The translations under genes were made by a program, and so were the position numbers. Below are positions 1-11,934 of a DNA stretch of 64,000 bases, in pieces. The notes under the pieces were generated by a model. That model worked only from the letters and a program-made list of their open reading frames with translations. It ran no database searches and was not told the origin of the DNA. The DNA is taken from NCBI GenBank assembly GCA_040954595.2, contig CM082592.2, forward strand, positions 930,001 to 994,000, written 5' to 3'. The DNA is from Balanoglossus misakiensis. Lineage: Eukaryota; Hemichordata. The first letter of the stretch is position 1. Each line of letters opens with the position of its first letter.

Positions 1-100
1 GCCATAGAAAAATCGACTTGTTCAACGTTACCAGTGTGCAACTGTTTCTGCTCTAGAGTGTCAGGGTTTTAGCCGACTTATGCTGTAGGAAATCTGAGTT
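1..100 (+). repeat. Monomer tail (last 81-bp units)
   Basis: The window opens inside the 81-bp block of a monomer that starts outside it. The text at position 1 recurs at 7891, which sets the 7,890-bp higher-order period. Confidence 0.9.
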
Positions 101-192
101 GATGAACGGGAATTCAATGTTAGAAAACCCTTGTGGAAAGTATCTCTACCCGTTTGAAACTAAGAAAAGAATTTATTCTTATTTATTTAGTA

Positions 193-1068
193 AAAAAGAC
201 ATTTTTTCGAAAAAAAGTCGAAAATGGTAATTTTGTCTTGGGTGATTCAAATTATACCGCCTTTTCTGGAATTTGCTGCACTTCTTACAAGAGAACGACA
301 CTTCATGCTCCATAATATTTCGGAAAATGAAGAAAAGAGTTATGTTTTTATGATTTTTTAAAAATTTACCATTTTTGTCAAAATATGGCCAAAATGGCTA
401 TTTTTTCTTGAATTCCGTCAATATCTCTGCATTTTTGGAGTGGTCGAAAGTTTTAACATACAATCAACATGTCATTATGATCGGGGCACCAAATTCGAAG
501 AACAAAGGTTTTTTTATTTTTTTTTCTAAAAATGACATTTTCAAGGAAAATTTGGTAAAACGCAATTTTGTTTGCAGTGAGCCAAATTAGACGGTCTTTT
601 GTGGAATTTGTATCGATATATACATACGAAGAGCATTCTATACTCCATCAGATTTCCGAAAATGTAGAAAACAGGTATTTTTTGTAATTTTCAAAAATTT
701 ACCGTTTTGACCAAATTGTGGCTAAAATTGTTATTTTCGTGTTGAATGCCGCCAGTGTCACTGCTTTTAAAAGTCATAAAAACTTTTAACATACAAGCAA
801 TTGTTTATATATGATCAGGTCACCGAATTTATAAAATAAAGAATGTTTTGCCTAAAAATGACCTTTTTGGTGCAAAAACGAATAAAACGCAATTTTGTAT
901 TAAATCAGCTCATTCAGAGTGCATTTTTTATAATCAGCACCACGTTTACATATAATGGAAATTTCATACATCATCAGATATCCAAATATGAAAAAATGAT
1001 TTAGATTTTAGATGATTGTCCAAAATTAGCTGATATCTAACAAATGTAGTATTGAACCGTTCTGTTCC
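193..1068 (+). repeat. Three diverged ~330-bp units in the AT-rich half
   Basis: Described in monomer 1 but present in all. Landmarks repeat internally: aaaaaagaca at 193, aaaaatgaca near 528 and aaaaatgacc near 854; aaatttacc near 364 and 697; ctgcattttt/ctgctttt at 427 and 761; ccgaaaatg-like text near 321, 657 and 982. Spacing is 326-336 bp. The third unit is cut short by the C tract. These look like an old tandem triplication, far more diverged than the monomers are from each other. Confidence 0.8.
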
Positions 1069-1080
1069 CCCCCCCCCCCC
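1068..1080 (+). repeat. C-homopolymer tract at the AT/GC boundary
   Basis: A run of C follows the motif accgttctgtt in every monomer, with roughly 8-17 C depending on the copy (near 3122, 5021, 6906, 8949, 11009, 12906 and so on). It marks the border between the AT-rich units and the GC-rich half and is the most length-variable site of the monomer. Confidence 0.9.
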
Positions 1081-1297
1081 TTACATTATATGCGGTAGGC
1101 CGATGTCAGCTTACCCGGCAGTACTGAAGGCCGTGCCCCCAACAAACGTCGGTGTTTGAAACGCCCTGGTTAAATTCGGGCTCTCTCTTTAAATTGACAG
1201 GCAATAATGCAGTCCTACCGGAACAAATGTCAAGTGTTGAACCGCTGTGACTTTCCCTGTTCGGTTTGCCCGACTTAGCCAACGTCTTTGTACTAGA

Positions 1298-2154
1298 GTG
1301 TCGGGTCTTTTGCAGAGCCAGGCCGAAGGAAATCCGACTTGATCACCGTTGCTAACGAACGCTAGTGTCTGTCATGGTGTGCCGGGGTTTTAGTCTAGCC
1401 AGGCCGTAGGAGATCTGACTTGATCATCGTGGTCAATGTACGCGTGTTTCCGCTCTAAAGTGCCGGGGCTTCAGCTAAACCAGGCCGTAGGAAATCCGAC
1501 GTAATCACCGTTGATAACTTACGCCAGTCTGTGTCATATAGAGCCGGTGCACCAGCCGAGTCACGCCGTAGGAAATCTGACTTGATCAACGTGGTCAATG
1601 TACGCCTGTTTCTGCTCTAGAGTGCCGGGGCTTCAGCTGAGCCAGGCCGTAGGAAACCCGACGTGATTACCGTTGTTAACTTACGCCAGTCTGTGTCCTA
1701 TATATAGTGCCGGGGCATCAGCCGTGCCAGGCCGAAGGAAATGTGAGTAGATCAACGTGGTCTCTGTACGCGTGTTTCTGCTCTAGAGTGCCAGGGCTTT
1801 AGCCAAGCTATGCCGTAGGAAATCTGACTTGATCAACGTTGCTAACGAACGCTAGTGTCTGTCATAGTGTGCCGGGGTTTTAGTCGAGCCAAGCCGTAGG
1901 AGATCAGACTTGATCAACGTGGTCTCTGTACGCGTGTTTCTGCTCTAGAGTGCCGGGGCTTTATCTAAGCCATGCCGTAGAAAATCTGACTTGATCACCG
2001 TTGCTAACGTACGCTAGTGTCTGTCATATTGTGACGGAGATTTAGCCGAGCCAGGCCGTAGAAAAATCGACTTGTTCAACGTTACCAGTGTGCAACTGTT
2101 TCTGCTCTAGAGTGTCAGGGTTTTAGCCGACTTATGCTGTAGGAAATCTGAGTT
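1298..2154 (+). repeat. 81-bp subrepeat block (ten full units, one partial)
   Basis: Described in monomer 1. Each unit begins gtgccgggg or a variant, carries agccaggccgtaggaaat in its middle, and ends one of two ways: tacgcgtgtttctgctctaga, or aacgctagtgtctgtcat / cgccagtctgtgtc. The endings alternate, so the true period is a 162-bp dimer. Unit starts are exactly 81 bp apart except one step of 85 bp caused by an extra TA-repeat. The first ending carries TCTAGA, so that 6-mer recurs every 162 bp or multiples of it. Confidence 0.93.
1699..1707 (+). promoter_or_regulatory. TATA-like motif in one 81-bp unit
   Basis: The string tatatatag sits at the end of one subrepeat in nearly every monomer and accounts for the only 85-bp step in the block. 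It resembles a TATA box, but nothing downstream looks like a gene, so a promoter role is only a possibility. Confidence 0.25.
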
Positions 2155-4048
2155 GATGAACGGGAATTCAATGTTAGAAAACCCGTGTGGAAAGTATCTC
2201 TACCCGTTTGAAACTAAGAAAAGAATTTATTCTTATTTATTTTGTAAAAAGACAATTTTTCGAAAAAAAGTTGAAAATGGTAATTTTGTCTTCGGTGATT
2301 CAAATTATACCACCTTTTCTGGAATTTGCAGCACTTTTTGCAAGAGAACGACACTTCATGCTCCATAATATTTCCGAAAATGAAGAAAAGAGTTAATTTT
2401 TTATGATTTTTTAAAAATTTACCATTTTTGTCAAAATATGGCCAAAATGGCTATTTTTTTTTAATTCCGTCAATATCTCTGCATTTTTGGAGTGGTCGAA
2501 AGTTTTAACATACAATCAACATGTCATTATGATCGGGGCACCAAATTCGAAGAATAAAGGTTTTTTTATTTTTTTTTCTAAAAATGACATTTTCAAGGAA
2601 AATTTGGTAAAACGCAATTTTGTCTGCAGTGAGCCAAATTAGACGGTCTTTTGTGGAATTTGTATCGATATAAACATACGAAGAGCATTCTATACTCCAT
2701 CAGATTTCCGAAAATGTAGAAAACAGGTATTTTTTGTAATTTTCAAAAATTTTCCATTTTGACCAAATTGTGCTAAAATTGTTATTTTCGTGTTGAATGC
2801 CGCCAGTGTCACTGCTTTTAAAAGTCATAAAAACTTTTAACATACAAGCAATTCTTTATATATGATCAGGTCACCGAATTAAAAAAAAAGATTGTTTTGC
2901 CTAAAAATGACCTTTTAGGTGCAAAAACGAATAAAACGTAATTTTGTATTAAATCAGCTCATTCAGAGTGCATTTTTTATAATCAGCACCATTTTTACAT
3001 ATAATTGAAATTTCATACATCATTAGATATCCAAATAAAAAATGAAAAACTGATTTAGATTTTAGATGATTGTCCAAAATTAGCTGATATCTAATAAATG
3101 TAGTATTGAACCGTTCTGTTTGCCCCCCCCCCCCCCCTACATTATATGCGGTACGCCGATGTCAGCTTACCCGGCAGTACTGCAGGCCGTGCCCCCAACT
3201 AACGTCGGTGTTTGGAACGCCCTGGTTAAATTCGGGCTTTCTCTATAAATTGACAGGCAATAATGCAGTCCTACCCGAACAAATGTCAAGTGTTGAACCG
3301 CTGTGACTTACCCTCTTCGGTTTGCCCGACTTAGCCAACGTCTTTGTACTAGAGTGTCAGGTCTTTTGCAGAGCCAGGCCGAAGGAAATCCGACTTGATC
3401 ACCGTTGCTAACGAACGCTAGTGTCTGTCATGGTGTGCCGGGGTTTTAGTCGAGCCAGGCCGTAGGAGATCTGACTTGATCATCGTGGTCAATGTACGCG
3501 TGTTTCCGCTCTAAAGTGCCGGGGCTTCAGCTAAACCAGACCGTAGGAAATCCGACGTAATCACCGTTGATAACTTACGCCAGTCTGTGTCATATAGAGC
3601 CGGTGCACAAGCCGAGTCACGCCGTAGGAAATCTGACTTGATCAACGTGGTCAATGTACGCCTGTTTCTGCTCTAGAGTGCCGGGGCTTCAGCTGAGCCA
3701 GGCCGTAGGAAACCCGACGTGATTACCGTTGTTAACTTACGCCAGTCTGTGTCCTATATATAGTGCCGGGGCATCAGCCGTGCCAGGCCGAAGGAGATCA
3801 GGCTTGATCAACGTGGTCTCTGTACGCGTGTTTCTGCTCTAGAGTGTCGGGGCTTTATCCAAGCCATGCCGTAGAAAATCTGACTTGATCACCGTTGCTA
3901 ACGTACGCTAGTGTCTGTAATATTGTGACGGAGATTTAGCCGAGCCAGGCCGTAGAAAAATCGACTCGTTCAACGTTACAAGTGTGCAACTGTTTCTGCT
4001 CTAGAGTGTCAGGGTTTTAGCCGACTTATGCTGTAGGAAATCTGAGTT
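2155..4048 (+). repeat. Satellite monomer 2 (type B, 1894 bp)
   Basis: About 160 bp shorter than monomer 1, which equals two 81-bp units. Type B marks are tttttgcaagag, cattatgatcgg, ttgtgctaaaat and cttttaggtgc. A hybrid unit near 3781-3800 (aaggagatcaggcttgatc) marks the place where units were lost. Confidence 0.93.
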
Positions 4049-5944
4049 GATGAACGGGAATTTAATGTTAGAAAACCCGTGTGGAAAGTATCTCTACCCG
4101 TTTGAAACTAAGAAAAGAATTTATTCTTATTTATTTTGTAAAAAAGACAATTTTTCGAAAAAAAGTCGAAAATGGTAATTTTGTCTTGGGTGATTCAAAT
4201 TATACCACCTTTTCTGGAATTTGCAGCACTTTTTACAAGAGAACGACACTTCATGCTCCATAATATTTCCGAAAATGAAGAAAAGAGTTTATTTTTTATG
4301 ATTTTTTAAAAATTTACCATTTTTGTCAAAATATGGCCAAAATGGCTATTTTGTCTTGAATTCCGTCAATATCTCTGCATTTTTGGAGTTGTCGAAAGTT
4401 TTAACATAAAATCAACATATCATATATGATCAGGGCACCAAATTCGAAGAACAAAGGTTTTTTTTATTTTTTTTTCTAAAAATGACATTTTCAAGGAAAA
4501 TTTGGTAAAACGCCATTTTGTCTGCAGTGAGCCATATTAGACTGTCTTTTTTTTGGAATTTGTATCGATATATACATACGAAGAGCATTCTATACTCCAT
4601 CAGATTTCCGAAAATGTAGAAAACAGGTATTTTTTGTAATTTTCAAAAATTTTCCATTTTGACCAAATTGTGGTTAAAATTGTTATTTTCGTGTTGAATG
4701 CCGCCAGTGTCACTGCTTTTAAAAGTCATAAAAACTTTTAACATACAAGCAATTCTTTATATATGATCAGGTCACCGAATTAAAAAAATAAAGAATGTTT
4801 TGCCTAAAAATGACCTTTTAGGTGCAAAAAAGAATAAAACGTAATTTTGTATTAAATCAGCTCATTCAGAGTGCATTTTTTATAATCAGCACCATTTTTA
4901 CATATAATTGAAATTTCATACATCATTAGATATCCAAATATGAAAAAATGATTTAGATTTTAGATGATTGTCCAAAATTAGCTGATATCTAATAAATGTA
5001 GTATTGAACCGTTCTGTTTGCCCCCCCCCCCCTTACATTATATGCGGTACGCCGATGTCAGCTTACCCCGCAGTACTGCAGGCCGTGCCCCCAACTAACG
5101 TCGGTGTTTGGAACGCCCTGGTTAAATTCGGGCTTTCTCTATAAATTGACAGGCAATAATGCAGTCCTACCCGAACAAATGTCGAGTGTTGACCCGCTGT
5201 GACTTACCATCTTCGGTTTGCCCGACTTAGCCAACGTCTTTGTACTAGAGTGTCAGGTCTTTTGCAGAGCCAGGCCGAAGGAAATCCGACTTGATCACCG
5301 TTGCTAACGAACGCTAGTGTCTGTCATGGTGTGCCGGGGTTTTAGTCGAGCCAGGCCGTAGGAGATCTGACTTGATCATCGTGGTCAATGTACGCCTGTT
5401 TCTGCTCTAGAGTGCCGGGGCTTCAGCAAAACCAGGCCGTAGGAAACCCGACGTGATTACCGTTGTTAACTTACGCCAGTCTGTGTCCTATATATAGTGC
5501 CGGGGCATCAGCCGTGCCAGGCCGAAGGAAATGTGAGTAGATCAACGTGGTCTCTGTACGCGTGTTTCTGCTCTAGAGTGCCAGGGCTTTAGCCAAGCCA
5601 TGCCGTAGGAAATCTGACTTGATCAACGTTGCTAACGAACGCTAGTGTCTGTCATAGTGTGCCGGGGTTTTAGTCGAGCCAAGCCGTAGGAGATCAGACT
5701 TGATCAACGTGGTCTCTGTACGCGTGTTTCTGCTCTAGAGTGCCGGGGCTTTATCCAAGCCATGCCGTAGAAAATCTGACTTCATCACCGTTGCTAACGT
5801 ACGCTAGTGTCTGTCATATTGTGACGGAGATTTAGCCGAGCCAGGCCATAGAAAAATCGACTTGTTCAACGTTACCAGTGTGCAACTGTTTCTGCTCTAT
5901 AGTGTCAGGGTTTTAGCCGACTTATGCTGTAGGAAATCTGAGTT
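4049..5944 (+). repeat. Satellite monomer 3 (type C, 1896 bp)
   Basis: Eight full 81-bp units instead of ten. Type C marks are ggagttgtcg and catattagactgtc. The hybrid unit near 5408-5460 starts like the ctaaaccagg unit and ends like the gaaacccgacg unit, as expected for loss of two units by unequal pairing. Confidence 0.93.
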
Positions 5945-7990
5945 GATGAACGGGAATTCAATGTTAGAAAACCCTTGTGGAAAGTATCTCTACCCGTTTG
6001 AAACTAAGAAAAGAATTTATTCTTATTTATTTTGTAAAAAAGACAATTTTTCGAAAAAAAGTCGAAAATGGTAATTTTGTCTTGGGTGATTCAAATTATA
6101 CCGCCTTTTCTGGAATTTGCTGCACTTCTTACAAGAGAACGACACTTCATGCTCCATAATATTTCGGAAAATGAAGAAAAGAGTTATTTTTTTATGATTT
6201 TTTAAAAATTTACCATTTTTGTCAAAATATGGCCAAAATGGCTATTTTTTCTTGAATTCCGTCAATATATCTGCATTTTTGGAGTGGTCGAAAGTTTTAA
6301 CATACAATCAACATGTCATATATGATCAGGGCACCAAATTCGAAAAACAAAGGTTTTTTTATTTTTTTTTCTTCTAAAAATGACATTTTCAAGGAAAATT
6401 TGGTAAAACGCAATTTTGTCTGCAGTGAGCCAAATTAAACGGTCTTTTGTGGAATTTGTATCGATATATACATACGAAGAGCATTCTATACTCCATCAGA
6501 TTTCCGAAAATGTAGAAAACAGGTATTTTTTTGTAATTTTCAAAAATTTACCATTTTGACCAAATTGTGGCTAAAATTTTTATTTTCATGTTGAATGCCG
6601 CCAGTGTCACTGCTTTTAAAAGTCATAAAAACTTTTAACATACAAGCAATTGTTTATATATGATCAGGTCACCGAATTAAAAAAATAAAGAATGTTTTGC
6701 CTAAAAATGACCTTTTTGGTGCAAAAACGAATAAAACGCAATTTTGTATTAAGTCAGAATGCATTTTTTATAATCAGCACCATTTTTACATGTAATGGAA
6801 ATTTCATACATCATCAGATATCCAAATATAAAAAAAATGATTTAGATTTTAGATGATTGTCCAAAATTAGCTGATATCTAATAAATGTAGTATTGAACCG
6901 TTCTGTCCCCCCCCCCCTACATTATATGCGGTACGCCGATGTCAGCTTACCCGGCAGTACTGCAGGCCGTGCCCCCAACTAACGTCGGTGTTTGAAACGC
7001 CCTGGTTAAATTCGAGCTTTCTCTATAAATTGACAGGCAATAATGCAGTCCTACCCGAACAAATGTCAAGTGTTAAACTGCTGTGACTTTCCCTCTTCGG
7101 TTTGCCCGACTTAGCCAACGTCTTTGTACTAGAGTGTCGGGTCTTTTGCAGAGCCAGGCCGAAGGAAATCCGACTTGATCACCGTTGCTAACGAACGCTA
7201 GTGTCTATCATGGTGTGCCGGGGTTTTAGTCGAGCCAGGCCGTAGGAGATCTGACTTGATCATCGTGGTCAATGTACGCGTGTTTCCGCTCTAAAGTACC
7301 GGGGCTTCAGGTAAACCAGGCCGTAGGAAATCCGACGTAATCACCGTTGATAACTTACGCCAGTCTGTGTCATATAGAGCCGGTGCACCAGCCGAGTCAC
7401 GCCGTAGGAAATCTGACTTGATCAACGCGGTCAATGTACGCCTGTTTCTGCTCTAAAGTGCCGGGGCTTCAGCTGAGCCAGGCAGTAGGAAACCCGACGT
7501 GATTACCGTTGTTAACTTACGCCAGTCTGTGTCATATATATAGTGCCGGGGCAACAGCCGTGCCAGGCCGAAGGAAATGTGAGTAGATCAACGTGGTCTC
7601 TGTACGCGTGTTTCTGCTCTAGAGTGCCAGGGCTTTAGCCAAGCCATGCCGTAGGAAATCTGACTTGATCAACGTTGCTAACGAACGCTAGTGTCTGTCA
7701 TAGTGTGCCGGGGTTTTAGTCGAGCCAAGCCGTAAGAGATCAGACTTGATCAACGTGGTCTCTGCACGCGTGTTTCTGCTCTAGAGTGCCGGGGCTTTAT
7801 CCAAGCCATGCCGTAGAAAATCTGACTTGATCACCGTTGCTAACGTACGCTAGTGTCTGTCATATTGTGACGGAGATTTAGCGGAGCAAGGCCATAGAAA
7901 AATCGACTTGTTCAACGTTACCAGTGTGCAACTGTTTCTGCTCTAGAATGTCAGGGTTTTAGCCGACTTATGCTGTAGGAAATCTGAGTT
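5945..7990 (+). repeat. Satellite monomer 4 (type D, 2046 bp)
   Basis: Type D marks are gctgcacttctt with catatatgatcagg, a short gap giving agtcagaatgc, and catgtaatgg. Completes the A-B-C-D higher-order unit. Confidence 0.93.
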
Positions 7991-10043
7991 GATGAACGGG
8001 AATTCAATGTTAGAAAACCCTTGTGGAAAGTATCTCTACCCGTTTGAAACTAAGAAAAGAATTTATTCTTATTTATTTAGTAAAAAAGACAATTTTTCGA
8101 AAAAAAGTCGAAAATGGTAATTTTGTCTTGGGTGATTCAAATTATACCGCCTTTTCTGGAATTTGCAGCACTTCTTACAAGAGAACGACACTTCATGCTC
8201 CATAATATTTCGGAAAATAAAGAAAAGAGTTATGTTTTTATGATTTTTTAAAAATTTACCATTTTTGTCAAAATATGGCCAAAATGGCTATTTTTTCTTG
8301 AATTCCGTCAATATCTCTGCATTTTTGGAGTGGTCGAAAGTTTTAACATACAATCAACATGTCATTATGATCGGGGCACCAAATTCGAAGAACAAAGGTT
8401 GTTTTATTTTTTTTTCTAAAAATGACATTTTCAAGGAAAATTTGGTAAAACGCAATTTTGTCTGCAGTGAGCCAAATTAGACGGTCTTTTGTGGAATTTG
8501 TATCGATATATACATACGAAGAGCATTCTATACTCCATCAGATTTCCGAAAATGTAGAAAACAGGTATTTTTTTGTAATTTTCAAAAATTTACCGTTTTG
8601 ACCAAATTGTGGCTAAAATTGTTATTTTCGTGTTGAATGCCGCCAGTGTCACTGCTTTTAAAAGTCATAAAAACTTTTAACATACAAGCAATTGTTTATA
8701 TATGATCAGGTCACCGAATTTATAAAATAAAGAATGTTTTGCCTAAAAATGACCTTTTTGGTGCAAAAACGAATAAAACGCAATTTTGTATTAAATCAGC
8801 TCATTCAGAGTGCATTTTTTATAATCAGCACCATGTTTACATATAATGGAAATTTCATACATCATCAGATATCCAAATATGAAAAAATGATTTAGATTTT
8901 AGACGATTGTCCAAAATTAGCTGATATCTAACAAATGTAGTATTGAACCGTTCTGTTCCCCCCCCCCCCTTACATTATATGCGGTAGGCCGATGTCAGCT
9001 TACCCGGCAGTACTGTAGGCCGTGCCCCCAACAAACGTCGGTGTTTGAAACGCCCTGGTTAAATTCGGGCTCTCTCTTTAAATTGACAGGCAATAATGCA
9101 GTCCTACCGGAACAAATGTCAAGTGTTGAACCGCTGTGACTTTCCCTGTTCGGTTTGCCCGACTTAGCCAACGTCTTTGTACTAGAGTGTCGGGTCTTTT
9201 GCAGAGCCAGGCCGAAGGAAATCCGACTTGATCACCGTTGCTAACGAACGCTAGTGTCTGTCATGGTGTGCCGGGGTTTTAGTCGAGCCAGGCCGTAGGA
9301 GATCTGACTTGATCATCGTGGTCAATGTACGCGTGTTTCCGCTCTAAAGTGCCGGGGCTTCAGCTAAACCAGGCCGTAGGAAATCCGACGTAATCACCGT
9401 TGATAACTTACGCCAGTCTGTGTCATATAGAGCCGGTGCACCAGCCGAGTCACGCCGTAGGAAATCTGACTTGATCAACGTGGTCAATGTACGCCTGTTT
9501 CTGCTCTAGAGTGCCGGGGCTTCAGCTGCGCCAGGCCGTAGGAAACCCGACGTGATTACCGTTGTTAACTTACGCCAGTCTGTGTCCTATATATAGTGCC
9601 GGGGCATCAGCCGAGCCAGGCCGAAGGAAATGTGAGTAGATCAACGTGGTCTCTGTACGCGTGTTTCTGCTCTAGAGTGCCAGGGCTTTAGCCAAGCCAT
9701 GCCGTAGGAAATCTGACTTGATCAACGTTGCTAACGAACGCTAGTGTCTGTCATAGTGTGCCGGGGTTTTAGTCGAGCCAAGCCGTAGGAGATCAGACTT
9801 GATCAACGTGGTCTCTGTACGCGTGTTTCTGCTCTACAGTGCCGGGGCATTATCTAAGCCATGCCGTAGAAAATCTGACTTGATCACCGTTGCTAACGTA
9901 CACTAGTGTCTGTCACATTGTGACGGAGATTTAGCCGAGCCAGGCCGTAGAAAAATCGACTTGTTCAACGTTACCAGTGTGCAACTGTTTCTGCTCTAGA
10001 GTGTCAGGGTTTTAGCCGACTTATGCTGTAGGAAATCTGAGTT
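7991..10043 (+). repeat. Satellite monomer 5 (type A, 2053 bp)
   Basis: Starts 7,890 bp after monomer 1 and carries the same type A marks, including gcggtaggcc and ctctctttaaattg in the part after the C tract. Confidence 0.93.
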
Positions 10044-11934
10044 GATGAACGGGAATTCAATGTTAGAAAACCCGTGTGGAAAGTATCTCTACCCGTTTGA
10101 AACTAAGAAAAGAATTTATTCTTATTTATTTTGTAAAAAAGACAATTTTTCGAAAAAAAGTCGAAAATGGTAATTTTGTCTTGGGTGATTCAAATTATAC
10201 CACCTTTTCTGGAATTTGCAGCACTTTTTACAAGAGAACGACACTTCATGCTCCATAATATTTCCGAAAATGAAGAAAAGAGTTAATTTTTTATGATTTT
10301 TTAAAAATTTACCATTTTTGTCAAAATATGGCCAAAATGGCTATTTTTTTTTAATTCCGTCAATATCTCTGCATTTTTGGAGTGGTCGAAAGTTTTAACA
10401 TACAATCAACATGTCATTATGATCGGGGCACCAAATTCGAAGAACAAAGGTTTTTTAATTTTTTTTTCTAAAAATGACATTTTCAAGGAAAAATTGGTAA
10501 AACGCAATTTTGTCTGCAGTGAGCCAAATTAGACGGTCTTTTGTGGAATTTGTATCGATATAAACATACGAAGAGCATTCTATACTCCATCAGATTTCCG
10601 AAAATGTAGAAAACAGGTATTTTTTGTAATTTTCAAAAATTTTCCATTTTGACCAAATTGTGCTAAAATTGTTATTTTCGTGTTGAATGCCGCCAGTGTC
10701 ACTGCTTTTAAAAGTCATAAAAACTTTTAACATACAAGCAATTCTTTATATATGATCAGGTCACCGAATTAAAAAAAAAAGAATGTTTTGCCTAAAAATG
10801 ACCTTTTAAGTGCAAAAACGAATAAAACGTAATTTTGTATTAAATCAGCTCATTCAGAGTGCATTTTTTATAATCAGCACCATTTTTACATATAATTGAA
10901 ATTTCATACATCATTAGATATCCAAATATGAAAAAATGATTTAGATTTTAGATGATTGTCCAAAATTAGCTGATATCTAATAAATGTAGTATTGAACCGT
11001 TCTGTTTGCCCCCCCCCCCCCCCTACATTATATGCGGTACGCCGATGTCAGCTTACCCGGCAGTACTGCAGGCCGTGCCCCCAACTAACGTCGGTGTTTG
11101 GAACGCCCTGGTTAAATTCGGGCTTTCTCTATAAATTGACAGGCAATAATGCAGTCCTACCCGAACAAATGTCGAGTGTTGACCCGCTGTGACTTACCCT
11201 CTTCGGTTTGCCCGACTTAGCCAACGTCTTTGTACTAGAGTGTCAGGTCTTTTGCAGAGCCAGGCCGAAGGAAATCCGACTTGATCACCGTTGCTAACGA
11301 ACGCTAGTGTCTGTCATGGTGTGCCGGGGTTTTAGTCGAGCCAGGCCGTAGGAGATCTGACTTGATCATCGTGGTCAATGTACGCGTGTTTCCGCTCTAA
11401 AGTGCCGGGGCTTCAGCTAAACCAGACCGTAGGAAATCCGACGTAATCACCGTTGATAACTTACGCCAGTCTGTGTCATATAGAGCCGGTGCACAAGCCG
11501 AGTCACGCCGTAGGAAATCTGACTTGATCAACGTGGTCAATGTACGCCTGTTTCTGCTCTAGAGTGCCGGGGCTTCAGCTGAGCCAGGCCGTAGGAAACC
11601 CGACGTGATTACCGTTGTTAACTTACGCCAGTCTGTGTCCTATATATAGTGCCGGGGCATCAGCCGTGCCAGGCCGAAGGAAATGTGAGTAGATCAACGT
11701 GGTCTCTGTACGCGTGTTTCTGCTCTAGAGTGTCGGGGCTTTATCCAAGCCATGCCGTAGAAAATCTGACTTGATCACCGTTGATAACGTACGCTAGTGT
11801 CTGTAATATTGTGACGGAGATTTAGCCGAGCCAGGCCGTAGAAAAATCGACTCGTTCAACGTTACAAGTGTGCAACTGTTTCTGCTCTAGAGTGTCAGGG
11901 TTTTAGCCGACTTATGCTGTAGGAAATCTGAGTT
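10044..11934 (+). repeat. Satellite monomer 6 (type B, 1891 bp)
   Basis: Matches monomer 2 at a distance of 7,889 bp and is likewise two 81-bp units short. Confidence 0.93.

Larger units (their letters stand above)
101..2154 (+). repeat. Satellite monomer 1 (type A, 2054 bp)
   Basis: Reference monomer. The AT-rich part is about 101-1068, the C tract about 1068-1080, a unique-looking GC part about 1081-1297, and 81-bp units start at 1298, 1379, 1460, 1541, 1622, 1707, 1788, 1869, 1950, 2031 and 2112 (partial). Type A marks are tttagtaaa, gctgcacttctt and cattatgatcgg. Nearly the same as monomer 5. Confidence 0.95.

Noticed and set aside
133-315. 60-70 codon open frames (MESISTRLKLRKEF-type) recurring in every monomer
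   Set aside because: They start at GTG or TTG, sit in low-complexity AT-rich satellite, and recur only because the monomers are nearly identical. No start ATG, no domain and no coding bias argue for a protein.
1298-2154. CRISPR-like array
   Set aside because: The 81-bp repeats are contiguous with no unique spacers and no cas genes. The genome is eukaryotic.
3106-3306. Recurring frame with proline run (MNRSV-PPPP) after the C tract
   Set aside because: The prolines are the C homopolymer read in frame. The start is not ATG and the length varies with the C run.
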